A stretch of DNA of 64,000 nucleotides from Solibacillus silvestris (GCA_001586195.1 CP014609.1:1524001-1588000); one strand, 5' to 3'. Shown: positions 1-7,848, numbered from the stretch's first letter. Numbers and translations: made by a program. Notes: generated by a model from the sequence alone, not told the origin.

Positions 1-170
1 GGTACGATGCTTACTTTATTACAAAAAATCAAGAGAATCTTCAAAAAGAGTTTATTAATTCTAATGTGAAAATAGTCCGTTTATTAAATAATACCGATTA
101 CAACAATAAAGAATTTGTAATTGAAGATATAGATGGAAGATGGATAGCATTTGGCATTAAAGTAGATTAA
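1..170 (+). CDS. C-terminal fragment of a VOC (glyoxalase/bleomycin resistance) family protein, cut by the window edge
   Basis: The frame starting at base 3 is open from the window edge to TAA at 168-170, about 55 codons. It ends EDIDGRWIAFGIKVD, which resembles the last beta strands of the vicinal-oxygen-chelate fold, where a D-x-D-G-x-x-I/W-x-F pattern carries the final metal-binding region. The N-terminal half lies outside the window, so substrate and metal ligands cannot be judged. It reads in the same direction as the cassette-like small genes that follow. It could belong to another small beta-rich family; the call rests on the C-terminal pattern alone. Confidence 0.5.
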   Translation, partial: YDAYFITKNQENLQKEFINSNVKIVRLLNNTDYNNKEFVIEDIDGRWIAFGIKVD

Positions 171-320
171 GGCTTATGAAGCGTGGATTTTTAATAATCG
201 TGCAAGTCTTGAAAAGTAATTTTTCCTTTTCAGTAAACAGGCCATATCGTTAAATAACATCTGAATTAGCAACCGACGCTTTGAGAATCCAGTAACTTAA
301 AAGTCAGGGAGGATAGTAAT

Positions 321-797
321 ATGATTGAACTTAGAAAAATCACGTTGGAAAACCGACGTGCTATATTTAACTTGGAAGTTTCAGAAGAACAACGACGCTT
401 TGTTGCGTCTAATCTTTCCAGCATAGCTTCTTGCTATGTTCTTGCTACCAATGGCGGACACCCTTTTCCATTTGCTATATATGCAGATGGGCAGCCAGTC
501 GGGTTTGTGATGCTGACATATGGAATTACTGGATACGAGCTGCCTTCGATTGCTGATGACAGCTATTGTATCTTACGACTGATGATTGACAAGCAATACC
601 AGAACATGGGCTTTGGTCGAGAAGCCATGAAAGCAATCTTGGAATTTATACGTACCTTTCCAGCTGGACCTGCACGTTATTGTTGGATTCCATATGGGAG
701 TGATAATCTCACTGCCAAAATGCTTTATGAAAGCTTTGGATTCCGTGACAACGGCGAAATTTGCGACAATGAGCCAATAACTGTATTACGACTTTAA
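321..797 (+). CDS. GNAT family N-acetyltransferase, BltD/spermidine-acetyltransferase-like
   Basis: This 158-residue protein has a single GNAT fold that would move an acetyl group from acetyl-CoA to an amine in the cytoplasm. The acetyl-CoA pyrophosphate loop is visible as QYQNMGFGREAM around residues 93-104 (the Q/R-x-x-G-x-G/A motif), and the C-terminal L-Y-E-S-F-G-F segment is typical of the last helix and strand. The opening, with residues spaced as in B. subtilis BltD (LRKITLENRRAIFNLEVSEEQ), suggests a polyamine or diamine acceptor, but this is inferred from family resemblance. The ATG has a GGGAGG-type RBS 8 bases upstream. A hairpin repeat follows 58 bases after the stop. Confidence 0.85.
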   Translation: MIELRKITLENRRAIFNLEVSEEQRRFVASNLSSIASCYVLATNGGHPFPFAIYADGQPVGFVMLTYGITGYELPSIADDSYCILRLMIDKQYQNMGFGREAMKAILEFIRTFPAGPARYCWIPYGSDNLTAKMLYESFGFRDNGEICDNEPITVLRL

Positions 798-855
798 TCA
801 CCTATACTTCAATTTAAGTCTTCTTACATATTTAATCATACATTAGTAGAAGATC

Positions 856-917
856 CATTCTTCAACAACGGGCGTGATTCTTCAATAAGAAGAACGCGTT
901 TTTCCGTTATAGGGCCA
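856..917. repeat. Dispersed hairpin repeat, copy 1
   Basis: The segment has the layout CTTCAAC, then GGGCG, then GATTCTTC-AATAA-GAAGAACGCG, then a T tract, then CCGTTATAGGGCCA. It is nearly identical to 1562-1622. The centre is an imperfect palindrome able to fold as a hairpin followed by Ts, so it may also end transcription of the acetyltransferase gene. From memory it resembles the bcr-type intergenic repeats of the B. cereus group; that match was not checked. Confidence 0.75.
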
Positions 918-1029
918 TATTATTGAATTACACTTTTAAGTCTTTCAAAATTACTCATTCAAACAGAATATATATAAAATAACCCTTAAATGATAATATT
1001 ATTACATACATTATTTAGGGGGCTTTACA

Positions 1030-1545
1030 ATGAGATTAAATAAGATTTTAAGTATTATATCTATTTTATTCTTACTAAATCTAAGCGCATGTTCAAAAGA
1101 AGAAGTTAAATATGATGGAGAACCTTTAAAAATCGCTGTAATTGGTGATATTCCTGAACTAAATAATAAAAAAATTAGTTTTGAAAAAATTTCATTAGAT
1201 GAACTTAGCGAAGATACAGTACAGATTTCAACAAATTTTGATGCAGTTATGATAACACCATTGATGTTTGAAGAAGCTTCTAATGATCGATTTGTTGAAG
1301 TTTATAATAACTCTAAAATCCCCTATATCTTTTTTGATTCCGAAAAAAGGAATCTTCCATTTACAAAAGTAGGATATACATACGAAACAGCCAGGTGGGA
1401 ATCATTAGAAAACGGTTCACATACGACAATTTATTTATCCGATAAAGATGCCAATAGAGAAGATGTTTGGTATTTCTATTTAAATGATGAAAAAGAGTTA
1501 GAAGTTCTTTACAAAGAGATTTTTGAAAAGGTTAAAATGTTATAA
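1030..1545 (+). CDS. Small predicted lipoprotein of unknown function
   Basis: The 171-residue product begins with a lysine-containing N-terminus, a hydrophobic stretch and a lipobox, LNLSAC, with the cysteine at residue 21, so it should be lipidated and held on the outer face of the membrane. The rest is hydrophilic, with a central segment PYIFFDSEKRNLPFT. I do not recognise the family. The ATG follows a TTTAGGGGGC RBS. A second, broken copy of the central segment lies at 4086-4166, so the gene was once duplicated locally. A hairpin repeat begins 17 bases after the stop codon. Confidence 0.75.
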   Translation: MRLNKILSIISILFLLNLSACSKEEVKYDGEPLKIAVIGDIPELNNKKISFEKISLDELSEDTVQISTNFDAVMITPLMFEEASNDRFVEVYNNSKIPYIFFDSEKRNLPFTKVGYTYETARWESLENGSHTTIYLSDKDANREDVWYFYLNDEKELEVLYKEIFEKVKML

Positions 1546-1561
1546 ACCTATTCAGAAAAAC

Positions 1562-1622
1562 GATCTTCAACAATCGGGCGCGATTCTTCAATAAGAAGAT
1601 CGCGCTTTTCCGTTATAGGGCC
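1562..1622. repeat. Dispersed hairpin repeat, copy 2 (best-preserved)
   Basis: The core GCGCGATTCTTC-AATAA-GAAGATCGCGC is a near-perfect stem with a 5-base loop, followed by TTTT and then CCGTTATAGGGCCAG. It shares about 55 of 61 positions with copy 1 (visual alignment). It sits directly behind the lipoprotein gene and can serve as its terminator. Confidence 0.8.
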
Positions 1623-1645
1623 AGAATGTTGAACAATATTTTTTT

Positions 1646-2040
1646 ATGAAAGGTTACAAAACAATACGCCTTTTTGATGATTTTTCTTTACCCTGCATGG
1701 TTTCTATTATAAGTACAAATGAAGAGTCTGATTGGTTAGATATTGCAATCCCAGAAGCAATCTTTGAGAAGATATACCATTACAAATATCCGCTTACAAA
1801 AGAACTTAATCCTTGGTTAGAACAAGTGGATGAGGTGTTGATAAAATTGGCTGAATTTATATATAAACATTCACCTTTCGATTTGGCAATGATAGGAGAA
1901 GAGATTTCTGGATATACAAACCAACAGACATTCCCCCTGAATGCTTAGACACAATAACTTGTATGATTCCTGCCGCATTGCAGAAGCGTCTTAAAATACA
2001 AAGAAAAGAACTACCAAATCAACTTATGTTGTTCTATTAA
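1646..2040 (+). pseudogene. Frameshifted gene for an uncharacterised protein of about 131 residues
   Basis: The first frame runs from ATG 1646 and stops at 1946-1948 after 100 codons. A coherent continuation exists in the -1 frame from base 1921: it reads PTDIPPECLDTITCMIPAAL and on to TAA at 2038-2040. Adding back one C in the CC run at 1921-1922 joins ISGYTN to PTDIPPE without a gap. The break is therefore either a genuine inactivating deletion or a sequencing error. There is no strong RBS before the ATG (TTTTTTT). The hairpin repeat copy 3 starts almost immediately after the restored stop, as it does behind neighbouring genes, which supports 2040 as the real gene end. Function unknown. Confidence 0.7.
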
Positions 2041-2120
2041 AAACAATCTTCAACAAACGTGCGCTTTTTTTGAATAGGAAGTGTGTATTTCAAATAGGAC
2101 TAAATAGGACAATATAGTGA
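2041..2120. repeat. Dispersed hairpin repeat, copy 3 (degenerate)
   Basis: The opening ATCTTCAACAAACG matches the start of copies 1 and 2, the hairpin is reduced to GTGCGC-TTTTTTTGAATAGGAA-GTGTGT, and the tail has AATAGGAC in place of TATAGGGCC. It follows the restored stop codon of the broken gene by a few bases. Confidence 0.55.
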
Positions 2121-2172
2121 AACAGGAAGATTGCTTTTATTTGAAGAACTTAAATAGAGAGGGGGATTTTTA

Positions 2173-2377
2173 ATGGGGAATAATATTTTTTTGTATACAA
2201 TGCTTTTTTTTAGTCAACTAACGTGAAGGTAATGAATATAAGACTGTCTGTAAAATCGAGCTGATAAAGCCGGATGGTAAGCCAATCGAGCCGCAATTAG
2301 TGAGTAACCGTGAGAACAAATTGCTGTTTTTAGACGGAGATGAGCTGTATATGTATGTAGTGAAATCTGGTGTGTGA
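2173..2377 (+). pseudogene. Remnant of a small gene, frameshifted near a poly-T run
   Basis: A good RBS (GAGAGGGGG at 2157-2165) precedes ATG 2173, which reads MGNNIFLYTMLFFSQLT and then stops. Another frame is open from 2222 to TGA 2375-2377 with no start codon and a sensible composition, including IELIKPDGKPIEPQLVSN and LLFLDGDELYMYVVKSG. The simplest reading is a short protein with a hydrophobic start and a soluble domain, broken near the T-rich stretch 2202-2210 or by a deletion. The family is not recognised. A long open frame on the opposite strand here is a shadow. Confidence 0.5.
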
Positions 2378-2442
2378 CGATGACCCTTTGGTAAATTTTA
2401 CTTTTTACCATTTGTATAAAATATATACCTTTGGAGGGCTGT

Positions 2443-2874
2443 ATGGAGAAAACAAGTTTATATGCATACATTAGTTTTACTGGTAAGAATGATGTTGAAG
2501 ATTTTCCTGTTGAAGTAGTAACAGATATGTTAGGTGTACAGCCAACAACAATATTTCGAATGGGTGAAAGAATAAATGATGTACGTACGCGTTCATTTAC
2601 ATCGTGGCAATACGAATCGGAAACAATAGAAACACTTGATACAGATGATGTTTTATTTCCCATTTTAAATGTTTTCCAGTACAAAACAGATACAATTAAC
2701 CAAATAAAAGAAGAATTGAATTTGAATATACAAATTGAATTAGTGATAACAATGATAAATGGTTATACACCAGGATTAGTAATCTCCCCTGAGTTTAGTA
2801 GGTTTGCATCTACCATCAATGCATCCATTGGTATTGATATGTATGTATATCCTTTTAGTGACGCTGAAGAATAA
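2443..2874 (+). CDS. DUF4279 domain protein
   Basis: The 143-residue product has the DUF4279 layout: a first strand LYAYISFTGK, then a short helix and the motif MLGVQPTTIFRMGE (residues 29-42), then a TSWQYES strand, a helix TINQIKEELN and a final strand GIDMYVYPFSD. The family is small, soluble and uncharacterised; members often lie near toxin-immunity or other accessory genes. ATG 2443 is preferred over the upstream in-frame TTG because GGAGGG at 2433-2438 is correctly spaced. The gene stands alone between decayed genes. Function unknown. Confidence 0.7.
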   Translation: MEKTSLYAYISFTGKNDVEDFPVEVVTDMLGVQPTTIFRMGERINDVRTRSFTSWQYESETIETLDTDDVLFPILNVFQYKTDTINQIKEELNLNIQIELVITMINGYTPGLVISPEFSRFASTINASIGIDMYVYPFSDAEE

Positions 2875-3005
2875 CAACTTTTACTTTAAGAATACCAATT
2901 ACTCAAGGGTCTTATTTATGTTTTGTTGTCAATCGACGCTTTGGCAATATCTCCGAGCAGAATTGCTTTAACAGGAAAGTTTTTAGTAACTATAGTTATA
3001 TATGA

Positions 3006-3194
3006 TATTTAGGCACTGAGCCAATGCCTGAGGAATTACTTTCTCTTGATAATGGAGGGGGTACTATTTCATTGGATGAAAATGGTATGTTTTCATTATT
3101 AAAGGGATGTTCTAATTTAGTTAAAGGATCAGAGGTAGAAGCGATTATTAAATGGGACAATAAAACTGACATAATACCATTAATATTGATATAA
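3006..3194 (+). pseudogene. Start-less gene remnant, about 62 codons
   Basis: The frame opens after TGA 3003-3005 and runs to TAA 3192-3194. It reads YLGTEPMPEELLSLDNGGG at the beginning and includes LVKGSEVEAIIKWDNKT near the end. There is no start codon or RBS in a proper place, while the composition is protein-like. Upstream, another frame (GKFLVTIVIYDI) may be the broken-off front part. I take it as the 3' end of a decayed gene of unknown family. The stretch 2875-3005 between it and the DUF4279 gene holds nothing else I recognise. Confidence 0.45.
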
Positions 3195-3211
3195 AAATGT
3201 AGCGATGCATC

Positions 3212-3246
3212 AAAAAATGAACAGCAATTACTGTTCATTTATTTTT
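3212..3246. terminator. Intrinsic terminator hairpin
   Basis: AATGAACAG-CAATTA-CTGTTCATT is a perfect 9-bp stem with A and T tracts on either side, so it can work in both directions. It overlaps the stop codon of the minus-strand gene that ends at 3228. Confidence 0.75.
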
Positions 3247-3437
3247 TCATATTTATGTGAAAGTCTTTTATGCAGAAAGAAAGAGATTAAACAGGCAATG
3301 ATTAAGACGGGAATTGCGTATATTTGGCCGATTAGCAATTTCCAACCTATCGTATTGTATTCATCAGAAGCAGGTAGCATAACAGCAATTATACAAACAA
3401 TTAAATAAACTAATAATGGAACCATTATTTTTTTCAT
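3228..3437 (-). CDS. Small two-helix membrane protein, unknown function
   Basis: The 69-residue product has two hydrophobic segments, roughly residues 5-22 (VPLLVYLIVCIIAVMLP) and 34-54 (IGQIYAIPVLIIACLISFF), followed by a basic hydrophilic tail ending KINEQ. It should sit in the cytoplasmic membrane. On the minus strand AAAGGAG lies 13 bases before the ATG, slightly long but clear. Its stop codon lies within a terminator hairpin. No family recognised. Confidence 0.6.
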   Translation of the reverse strand: MKKIMVPLLVYLIVCIIAVMLPASDEYNTIGWKLLIGQIYAIPVLIIACLISFFLHKRLSHKYEKINEQ

Positions 3438-3634
3438 TTATTCATTCAACTCCTTTATACATTTGTTATATACTTATTTTACAAAACCTACCAAAGTAAT
3501 TCTACTACGCATAAACAGCAGACTTTGCGAAAACAGTCTTTTTATAAACCCAAAGATAAAAACATAAAAGAAGAATCCATTTTGAACAATCTTTTTCACA
3601 ATCAATTTTTCTGGATTTTAAACGGAGGAAAGAC

Positions 3635-4018
3635 ATGAAATTTTATATTGCATCAAGTTTTACGAATAAGGATAAGGTTAGATATGTTAGTGGAAAATTA
3701 AAGAGTAATGGATACCTACATACATATGATTGGACAATAAATGAAAGAGCTGCCTCATTAACTGACTTAAGAGAAATAGGTCAACAAGAGAAGGCGGCTA
3801 TAATTGATGCTGATTTTATAGTAGTCATACTGCCTGCTGGAAAGGGAAGCCACATAGAACTTGGGATAGCGCTTGGACATGGCAAAAAAATTTATCTTTA
3901 CTCACCGAATGAAGAAGTAAATAATTTTGAAACTACAAGTACATTTTATCATTTACCTGAAGTGGAGATAGTTATTGGAACTATAGATGATTTAATAAAT
4001 ATATTAATAACAAGGTAA
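3635..4018 (+). CDS. Nucleoside 2-deoxyribosyltransferase-like protein
   Basis: This 127-residue soluble protein has the Rossmann-like nucleoside deoxyribosyltransferase fold. It begins MKFYIASSFTNKDKV (nucleotide-binding first strand and loop), contains a conserved HTYDWT segment near residue 30, and has the signature LPAGKGSHIELGIALG around residues 69-84 with the glutamate (E77) expected to be the catalytic nucleophile. Family members exchange or hydrolyse the base of deoxynucleosides, but many short Bacillus homologues are uncharacterised. The RBS is CGGAGGAAAG before ATG 3635. It stands alone. Confidence 0.8.
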   Translation: MKFYIASSFTNKDKVRYVSGKLKSNGYLHTYDWTINERAASLTDLREIGQQEKAAIIDADFIVVILPAGKGSHIELGIALGHGKKIYLYSPNEEVNNFETTSTFYHLPEVEIVIGTIDDLINILITR

Positions 4019-4085
4019 ATGAGTATTAATATAGAATTGAATGTATCAGATTTTAAATCGATAAAAAATCGTACTTGTAGCTGGA

Positions 4086-4166
4086 GTACCCTTTATCTTT
4101 ATTAATTCCGAAAAAAGTAATCTTCCATTAACAAATGGCTGGCTTACATACGAAACAGCGCGATAG
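4086..4166 (+). pseudogene. Decayed partial copy of the lipoprotein gene at 1030-1545
   Basis: The frame reads VPFIFINSEKSNLPLTNGW and continues LTYETAR before two stop codons at 4164. It aligns with PYIFFDSEKRNLPFTKVGY and TYETAR of the intact lipoprotein (bases 1321-1397). At DNA level TTCCGAAAAAAG and AATCTTCCAT are shared. Neither the signal peptide nor the C-terminus is present. This is a relic of a tandem or dispersed duplication. Confidence 0.7.
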
Positions 4167-4492
4167 TGAGCAGACCACCTTCAAGGAAAGTTATCATACA
4201 AATGTTTAGGAATGATTCCTTTATGTAATATTTGTAATATATGTAATAATATTATTTTTATCCCTTAAATTAAACATTCTTTAATTGCTTTATAAGCATT
4301 TTTTATCCATTATTATATGTTACTATCTCCTAACCGTTTTATTCATTTCAGAGGAATAGTAGGCCCATTTAATACAATGATTTGGGAACTTTCCCCAACG
4401 ATAGATTAAGAAATTTAATGGTATTTTAAATATAATGTAATAACGAATCACTTCCTTTATATTACAATTAATATTAAATAAGGAGGGGTTAG
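4167..4492. other. Gene-free AT-rich spacer
   Basis: I see no open frame with an RBS, no strong hairpin and no recognised repeat between the lipoprotein remnant and the methyltransferase. The stretch just before 4480 should hold the methyltransferase promoter, but no clear -35/-10 pair stands out. Confidence 0.4.
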
Positions 4493-5191
4493 ATGTTAGT
4501 TAAAAATAATGAGGATTTATATGAATTACTAGATTCTTTGTTGAGAGAGCCAACAGAATTTTGGAATACATTTTATAAAGATAAAGAAAAAAATGTCCCA
4601 TTTTTTTGTGATAGACCTGACGAACATTTGGTTAAATATATTGAAAGACAAATTATTAAGCCCCGTAAGGTACTTGAAATTGGCTGTGGGAATGGGCGAA
4701 ACGCTATTTATTTAGCTCAAAAAGGTTGTACTGTAACCGCTGTAGATTTATCACAACGAGCAATTGATTGGGCAAAAGAGCAAGCAGATGTCAATAATGT
4801 AAACATTCAATTTGTTTGTGAGAATATCTTTAATTTAAATCTGGAATTACAAGAGTTTGATTACATATATGATTCCGGTTGTTTTCATCACCTATCCCCA
4901 CATCGTAGAGTATCTTACATTCAATTTATCAACAAATATTTAAAGAATAATGGTTATTTTTCAATTAGTGCATTTAAAGAAAACGGAAAGTACGGTGGAT
5001 CATCGCTATCCGATAAACAATATTATATGGATCGAACTTTATACGGTGGTTTGGGATATTCCAAAGAAAAGTTACAGATCCTTTTTTCGGAATTCCAAGA
5101 AATTGAGATACGTGATATGCAGCACAATAATTTAAATCGAGATGAATTTGGTCTTGAGGATTTTATTGTATGCATTTTTAAAAAAGTATAA
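4493..5191 (+). CDS. Class I SAM-dependent methyltransferase
   Basis: The 232-residue protein carries the Rossmann methyltransferase core: motif I VLEIGCGNGRNAIYLA (residues 60-75) binds SAM, motif II is the acidic TAVDLS, and motif IV/V is the FDYIYDSGCFHHLSP region. The N-terminal 55 residues, rich in aromatic and acidic residues, resemble thiopurine- or tellurite-type methyltransferase lids. The substrate cannot be told from sequence. The start is supported by AAGGAGGGG eight bases upstream. It is followed closely by a lipoprotein gene and a TmrB-like gene in the same direction, which may be co-transcribed. Confidence 0.85.
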   Translation: MLVKNNEDLYELLDSLLREPTEFWNTFYKDKEKNVPFFCDRPDEHLVKYIERQIIKPRKVLEIGCGNGRNAIYLAQKGCTVTAVDLSQRAIDWAKEQADVNNVNIQFVCENIFNLNLELQEFDYIYDSGCFHHLSPHRRVSYIQFINKYLKNNGYFSISAFKENGKYGGSSLSDKQYYMDRTLYGGLGYSKEKLQILFSEFQEIEIRDMQHNNLNRDEFGLEDFIVCIFKKV

Positions 5192-5244
5192 CTCCAGATT
5201 AAATTGCGGGTTTATAGAAGCGACCTACAATTGGATAAGGGTGG

Positions 5245-5676
5245 GTGAATGAACTGAAGAAAATAAAGAGTTTATGTTTAGTGTTCTTTTTAGCAGCGTG
5301 TCAATCTGTAACTAGTAGTGCTTATATTGTTGAAGCGGAAGTAGTAGAGGCGTTTCAAAGAAATAAAATGAATTTAGTTGAAATACATACCCCAGAAGAA
5401 GACATATTTGGTTCTAAATTAAAAGGTGTGAAGCCAGGGGCATATCAGTTAAAAGAAAAGTTGGTTTTTATTTATGAATTCGACACAGCAGCTGATCGTG
5501 AGGATGGTAAAAGAGTATTTGTTGAAAAGACGGCTTCTATGAATTTAGTTTCGTACAGTCCATTTGAAAAACAAAATATCTTAATATTTTATGTACATGG
5601 AGGAAATTTAAATTCAGATAATAATCTCTTTGAAAAAGAAATACAAGAAGCATTGGATAGTCTTGTCGAAGGTTAA
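5245..5676 (+). CDS. Small predicted lipoprotein, unknown function
   Basis: The GTG start at 5245 (RBS AAGGGTGG) gives a 143-residue product whose first 19 residues form a lipoprotein signal, LCLVFFLAAC, with lipidated cysteine at 19. The mature part is acidic and contains a KGVKPGAYQLKEK segment. No domain recognised. The next gene begins only 24 bases after its stop, so the two are probably transcribed together. Confidence 0.65.
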   Translation: MNELKKIKSLCLVFFLAACQSVTSSAYIVEAEVVEAFQRNKMNLVEIHTPEEDIFGSKLKGVKPGAYQLKEKLVFIYEFDTAADREDGKRVFVEKTASMNLVSYSPFEKQNILIFYVHGGNLNSDNNLFEKEIQEALDSLVEG

Positions 5677-5700
5677 TTGGACAACAGGGGAGATGGTATT

Positions 5701-6231
5701 TTGATTATAATGATAAATGGAGCATTTGGTGTAGGAAAAACTACAATTGCAAATAAGCTCCTGAACGAAATTGAAAATAGTATGTTATATGATCCTGAAG
5801 AAATAGGCTATATGTTAAGAAATGTTATTCCGATTGATATAAAAAGGACAGAATCCGCTACAGGAGACTTTCAAGATTTAGATTTATGGAAAGAGGTAAC
5901 GGTTGATATGGGAAAGAAGTTGATTACTAAATATGAAATCAATTTAATCGTGCCAATGACGATCAGGAAAATAGAATACTTTCACTATATTTACAAAGGA
6001 TTTAAAAGTATTGATGAACAAACCTATCATTGTTGTCTAAATGCAAGTAAAGAGACAATATACGAAAGGTTAAGAGAACGTGGAGAGGAAGAAGGCAACT
6101 GGTGTTTTCAACAAACCGATAAATGCTTAGCTGCCTACAATCAATACGATTTTGGAGAGTATATAGATACTGAAAAAAATAGTATCGATGAAATTATTCA
6201 ACATATAAAAGGAAAGTTAAATCTTCTTTAA
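5701..6231 (+). CDS. TmrB-like P-loop protein (tunicamycin-resistance family)
   Basis: The 176-residue protein starts with a Walker A loop, MINGAFGVGKTT (residues 4-15), and follows B. subtilis TmrB along its length: YDPEEIGYMLR after the first helix, DFQDLDLWKEV, then LIVPMTI, a basic lid YERLRERGEE and a final CLAAY segment. TmrB is an ATP-binding protein associated with the membrane that confers tunicamycin resistance; this homologue may phosphorylate or sequester a toxic nucleoside-like compound, which is inference. TTG 5701 is chosen because GGGGAG lies eight bases upstream; the earlier in-frame TTG at 5677 has no RBS. A hairpin repeat follows. Confidence 0.8.
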   Translation: MIIMINGAFGVGKTTIANKLLNEIENSMLYDPEEIGYMLRNVIPIDIKRTESATGDFQDLDLWKEVTVDMGKKLITKYEINLIVPMTIRKIEYFHYIYKGFKSIDEQTYHCCLNASKETIYERLRERGEEEGNWCFQQTDKCLAAYNQYDFGEYIDTEKNSIDEIIQHIKGKLNLL

Positions 6232-6239
6232 ACTAAAGT

Positions 6240-6300
6240 ATATCTACAATTATTGAGCGCATTTTTTAATAAGAAATGCGTATTTTTCATTTAAGGTCAA
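6240..6300. repeat. Dispersed hairpin repeat, copy 4 (degenerate)
   Basis: The layout matches copies 1-3: ATCTACAATTATTG, then GAGCGCATTTTTTAATAAGAAATGCGTATTTTTC, in which GCGCATTT and AAATGCGT pair around TTTAATAAG, then an A/T-rich tail. It begins about 10 bases after the stop of the TmrB-like gene. Homology to copies 1-2 is by layout more than identity. Confidence 0.45.
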
Positions 6301-6346
6301 GTGGGTGGAAATCGGCTTTTAAGAGATTACTAGAGGAGGTGTACTA

Positions 6347-7141
6347 TTGCTGCCAATTCGAATTGAAGAGATTCCAAGAGAAATACAGGAATACCTTAAC
6401 AAGATTAATTCCATAAGTTTCCCGCGACAAGGACATAGTTCCAATGTTGGTTTAATTGAAAATAATCAAGAGATCTATGCACTCAAGAGGACAAAGGGAG
6501 AGTTAAATTGTGCTTTACTAAATCGAGAGGTGACAGTACTTAACTGTTTGACTCAAAAAACAAAATTACCTATCCCAAAGGTGAAGAGTTTCGTTGAACA
6601 AGTATCCGAAAAGGAATCTTGGGCTCTTATTGAGTTTCTAGAAGGGGAAACTGTTAGAGCCGCTTTATATAACGAAAAAAGTAAAGGAAAACGACACGAA
6701 ATAATATATAACTTTGGTAATATTTTGCGGCAAATTCATTCAACACCTTGTCCTTCTGAACTAATAAGTGAACGCCCTTGGCTAGATGAGAAGCTGTGCC
6801 AGGCAGGACTTAATTTAAAAAAATATACTGTGGACGGTACTGGAGAATTATTGGGAAAAATTAAATCTTTTAAACCGAAAGAATACAATCAAACACTCAT
6901 ACACGGAGATTTTACGATTGATAATGTTTTAGTCAGCAACGGAGTAATTACAGGCGTAATAGACTGGGGTGGTGGTGCATACGGAGACCCAAGATTTGAC
7001 GTAGCATTAGCTATTCGCCCTAAACCCAATGCCTTTGAGGATGAAATAGATAAACAAATATTCTTTGAAGGGTATGGGGACAAAATCATTAATGATAATG
7101 AGTACGATTATTTTGTAAAAGGGTTATACGAGTTCTTTTAA
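6347..7141 (+). CDS. APH-family phosphotransferase (aminoglycoside/choline kinase fold)
   Basis: The 264-residue protein has the small-molecule kinase fold. The Brenner motif HGDFTIDNVL (residues 185-194) supplies the catalytic Asp187 and the Asn, and IDWGGGAYGDPRFDVAL (205-221) supplies the metal-binding Asp in place of DFG. The N-lobe has the ATP-contacting lysine in YALKRTK. Family members phosphorylate aminoglycosides, macrolides, choline, homoserine or sugars; the acceptor cannot be assigned. The start is TTG 6347 behind GAGGAGGTG. It ends a few residues after YEFF, slightly short of many APHs but with no sign of damage. Confidence 0.8.
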   Translation: MLPIRIEEIPREIQEYLNKINSISFPRQGHSSNVGLIENNQEIYALKRTKGELNCALLNREVTVLNCLTQKTKLPIPKVKSFVEQVSEKESWALIEFLEGETVRAALYNEKSKGKRHEIIYNFGNILRQIHSTPCPSELISERPWLDEKLCQAGLNLKKYTVDGTGELLGKIKSFKPKEYNQTLIHGDFTIDNVLVSNGVITGVIDWGGGAYGDPRFDVALAIRPKPNAFEDEIDKQIFFEGYGDKIINDNEYDYFVKGLYEFF

Positions 7142-7286
7142 TTATGGAGTCTTTGTTAATCAAAAACTGGCATAGTTAATCATCTCAGGGCAGCAGAATG
7201 ATAATGGGAAAATAGTCGAAAGGCTCTGAAAATTGAAGATTACTATCAGGATAAGCGCTAAATTTATCGTAAAGGATGGTGTTAAT

Positions 7287-7466
7287 GTGGAAATTTTCTA
7301 TCTGATAGGGGCTTTATTATTCTCGATCTTATGGTTTATTAATTTGGTTCAGCTCTTAGAAAAATTACATCAAGGGAAAAATATACATAATCAAAAAATT
7401 TTAGGCTGTGTTTGGAGTGCTTGTTTAACTTTATTTATAATTATTTCCACATCTATAGTTTTCTAA
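7287..7466 (+). CDS. Small two-helix membrane protein
   Basis: From GTG 7287 (AAAGGATGG eight bases upstream) the product is 59 residues with hydrophobic segments at about 3-21 and 41-57 and a short charged loop EKLHQGKNIHNQK between them. Upstream in-frame starts at 7233 lack an RBS. No known family. The 145 bases before it contain nothing I recognise. Confidence 0.5.
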   Translation: MEIFYLIGALLFSILWFINLVQLLEKLHQGKNIHNQKILGCVWSACLTLFIIISTSIVF

Positions 7467-7566
7467 CTCTTTCAATTAACAGGATATTAATTAAGGAATA
7501 AAAGGAACCACAAACTTACAATTTATGAATATAATGGAAATGAAAGTATAATGGTTTGGAGGCATC

Positions 7567-7848
7567 ATGATGTGGTTATTAATAGGTCTTATTGCAATCA
7601 TAGCAACTTTTTTAAACCTGTATATGTTTATAAAAGGTAAAGATTACAAACTTGCGATGGCCATGGGATTATCATTTACAGCGTTGACCCTTTGTACAGA
7701 ATACAGTCTAGTTTCATATTGGATAAAAAACGAAGATTGGCCAGCTTTATGGGAAGTACCCAATTTTGAGAAGGTGCTATGGTTTTTAACAACTGTTTCT
7801 ATATTACTAAATATAGCACCGATATTTTTAGAGCGAAAAAGGCAGTAG
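7567..7848 (+). CDS. Small three-helix membrane protein, intact paralogue
   Basis: The 93-residue product has three hydrophobic segments: 2-22, 33-52 and 69-87, with a conserved cytoplasmic-type loop KGKDYKLAMAM and a positively charged end LERKRQ. It starts behind TGGAGGCATC. A near-copy lies at 11041-11325 with the same RBS context but a stop at codon 3, so this is the functional copy of a duplicated gene. Function unknown. A terminator hairpin follows at 7901. Confidence 0.7.
   Translation: MMWLLIGLIAIIATFLNLYMFIKGKDYKLAMAMGLSFTALTLCTEYSLVSYWIKNEDWPALWEVPNFEKVLWFLTTVSILLNIAPIFLERKRQ

Noticed and set aside
2214..2684. Minus-strand open frame of 156 codons.
   Set aside because: It covers the DUF4279 start and a remnant on the plus strand, has no RBS and no recognisable composition.
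797..6300. Integron with attC sites.
   Set aside because: No integrase, no conserved R'/R'' core sequences GTTRRRY at both ends, and terminator or bcr-like function explains the hairpins.
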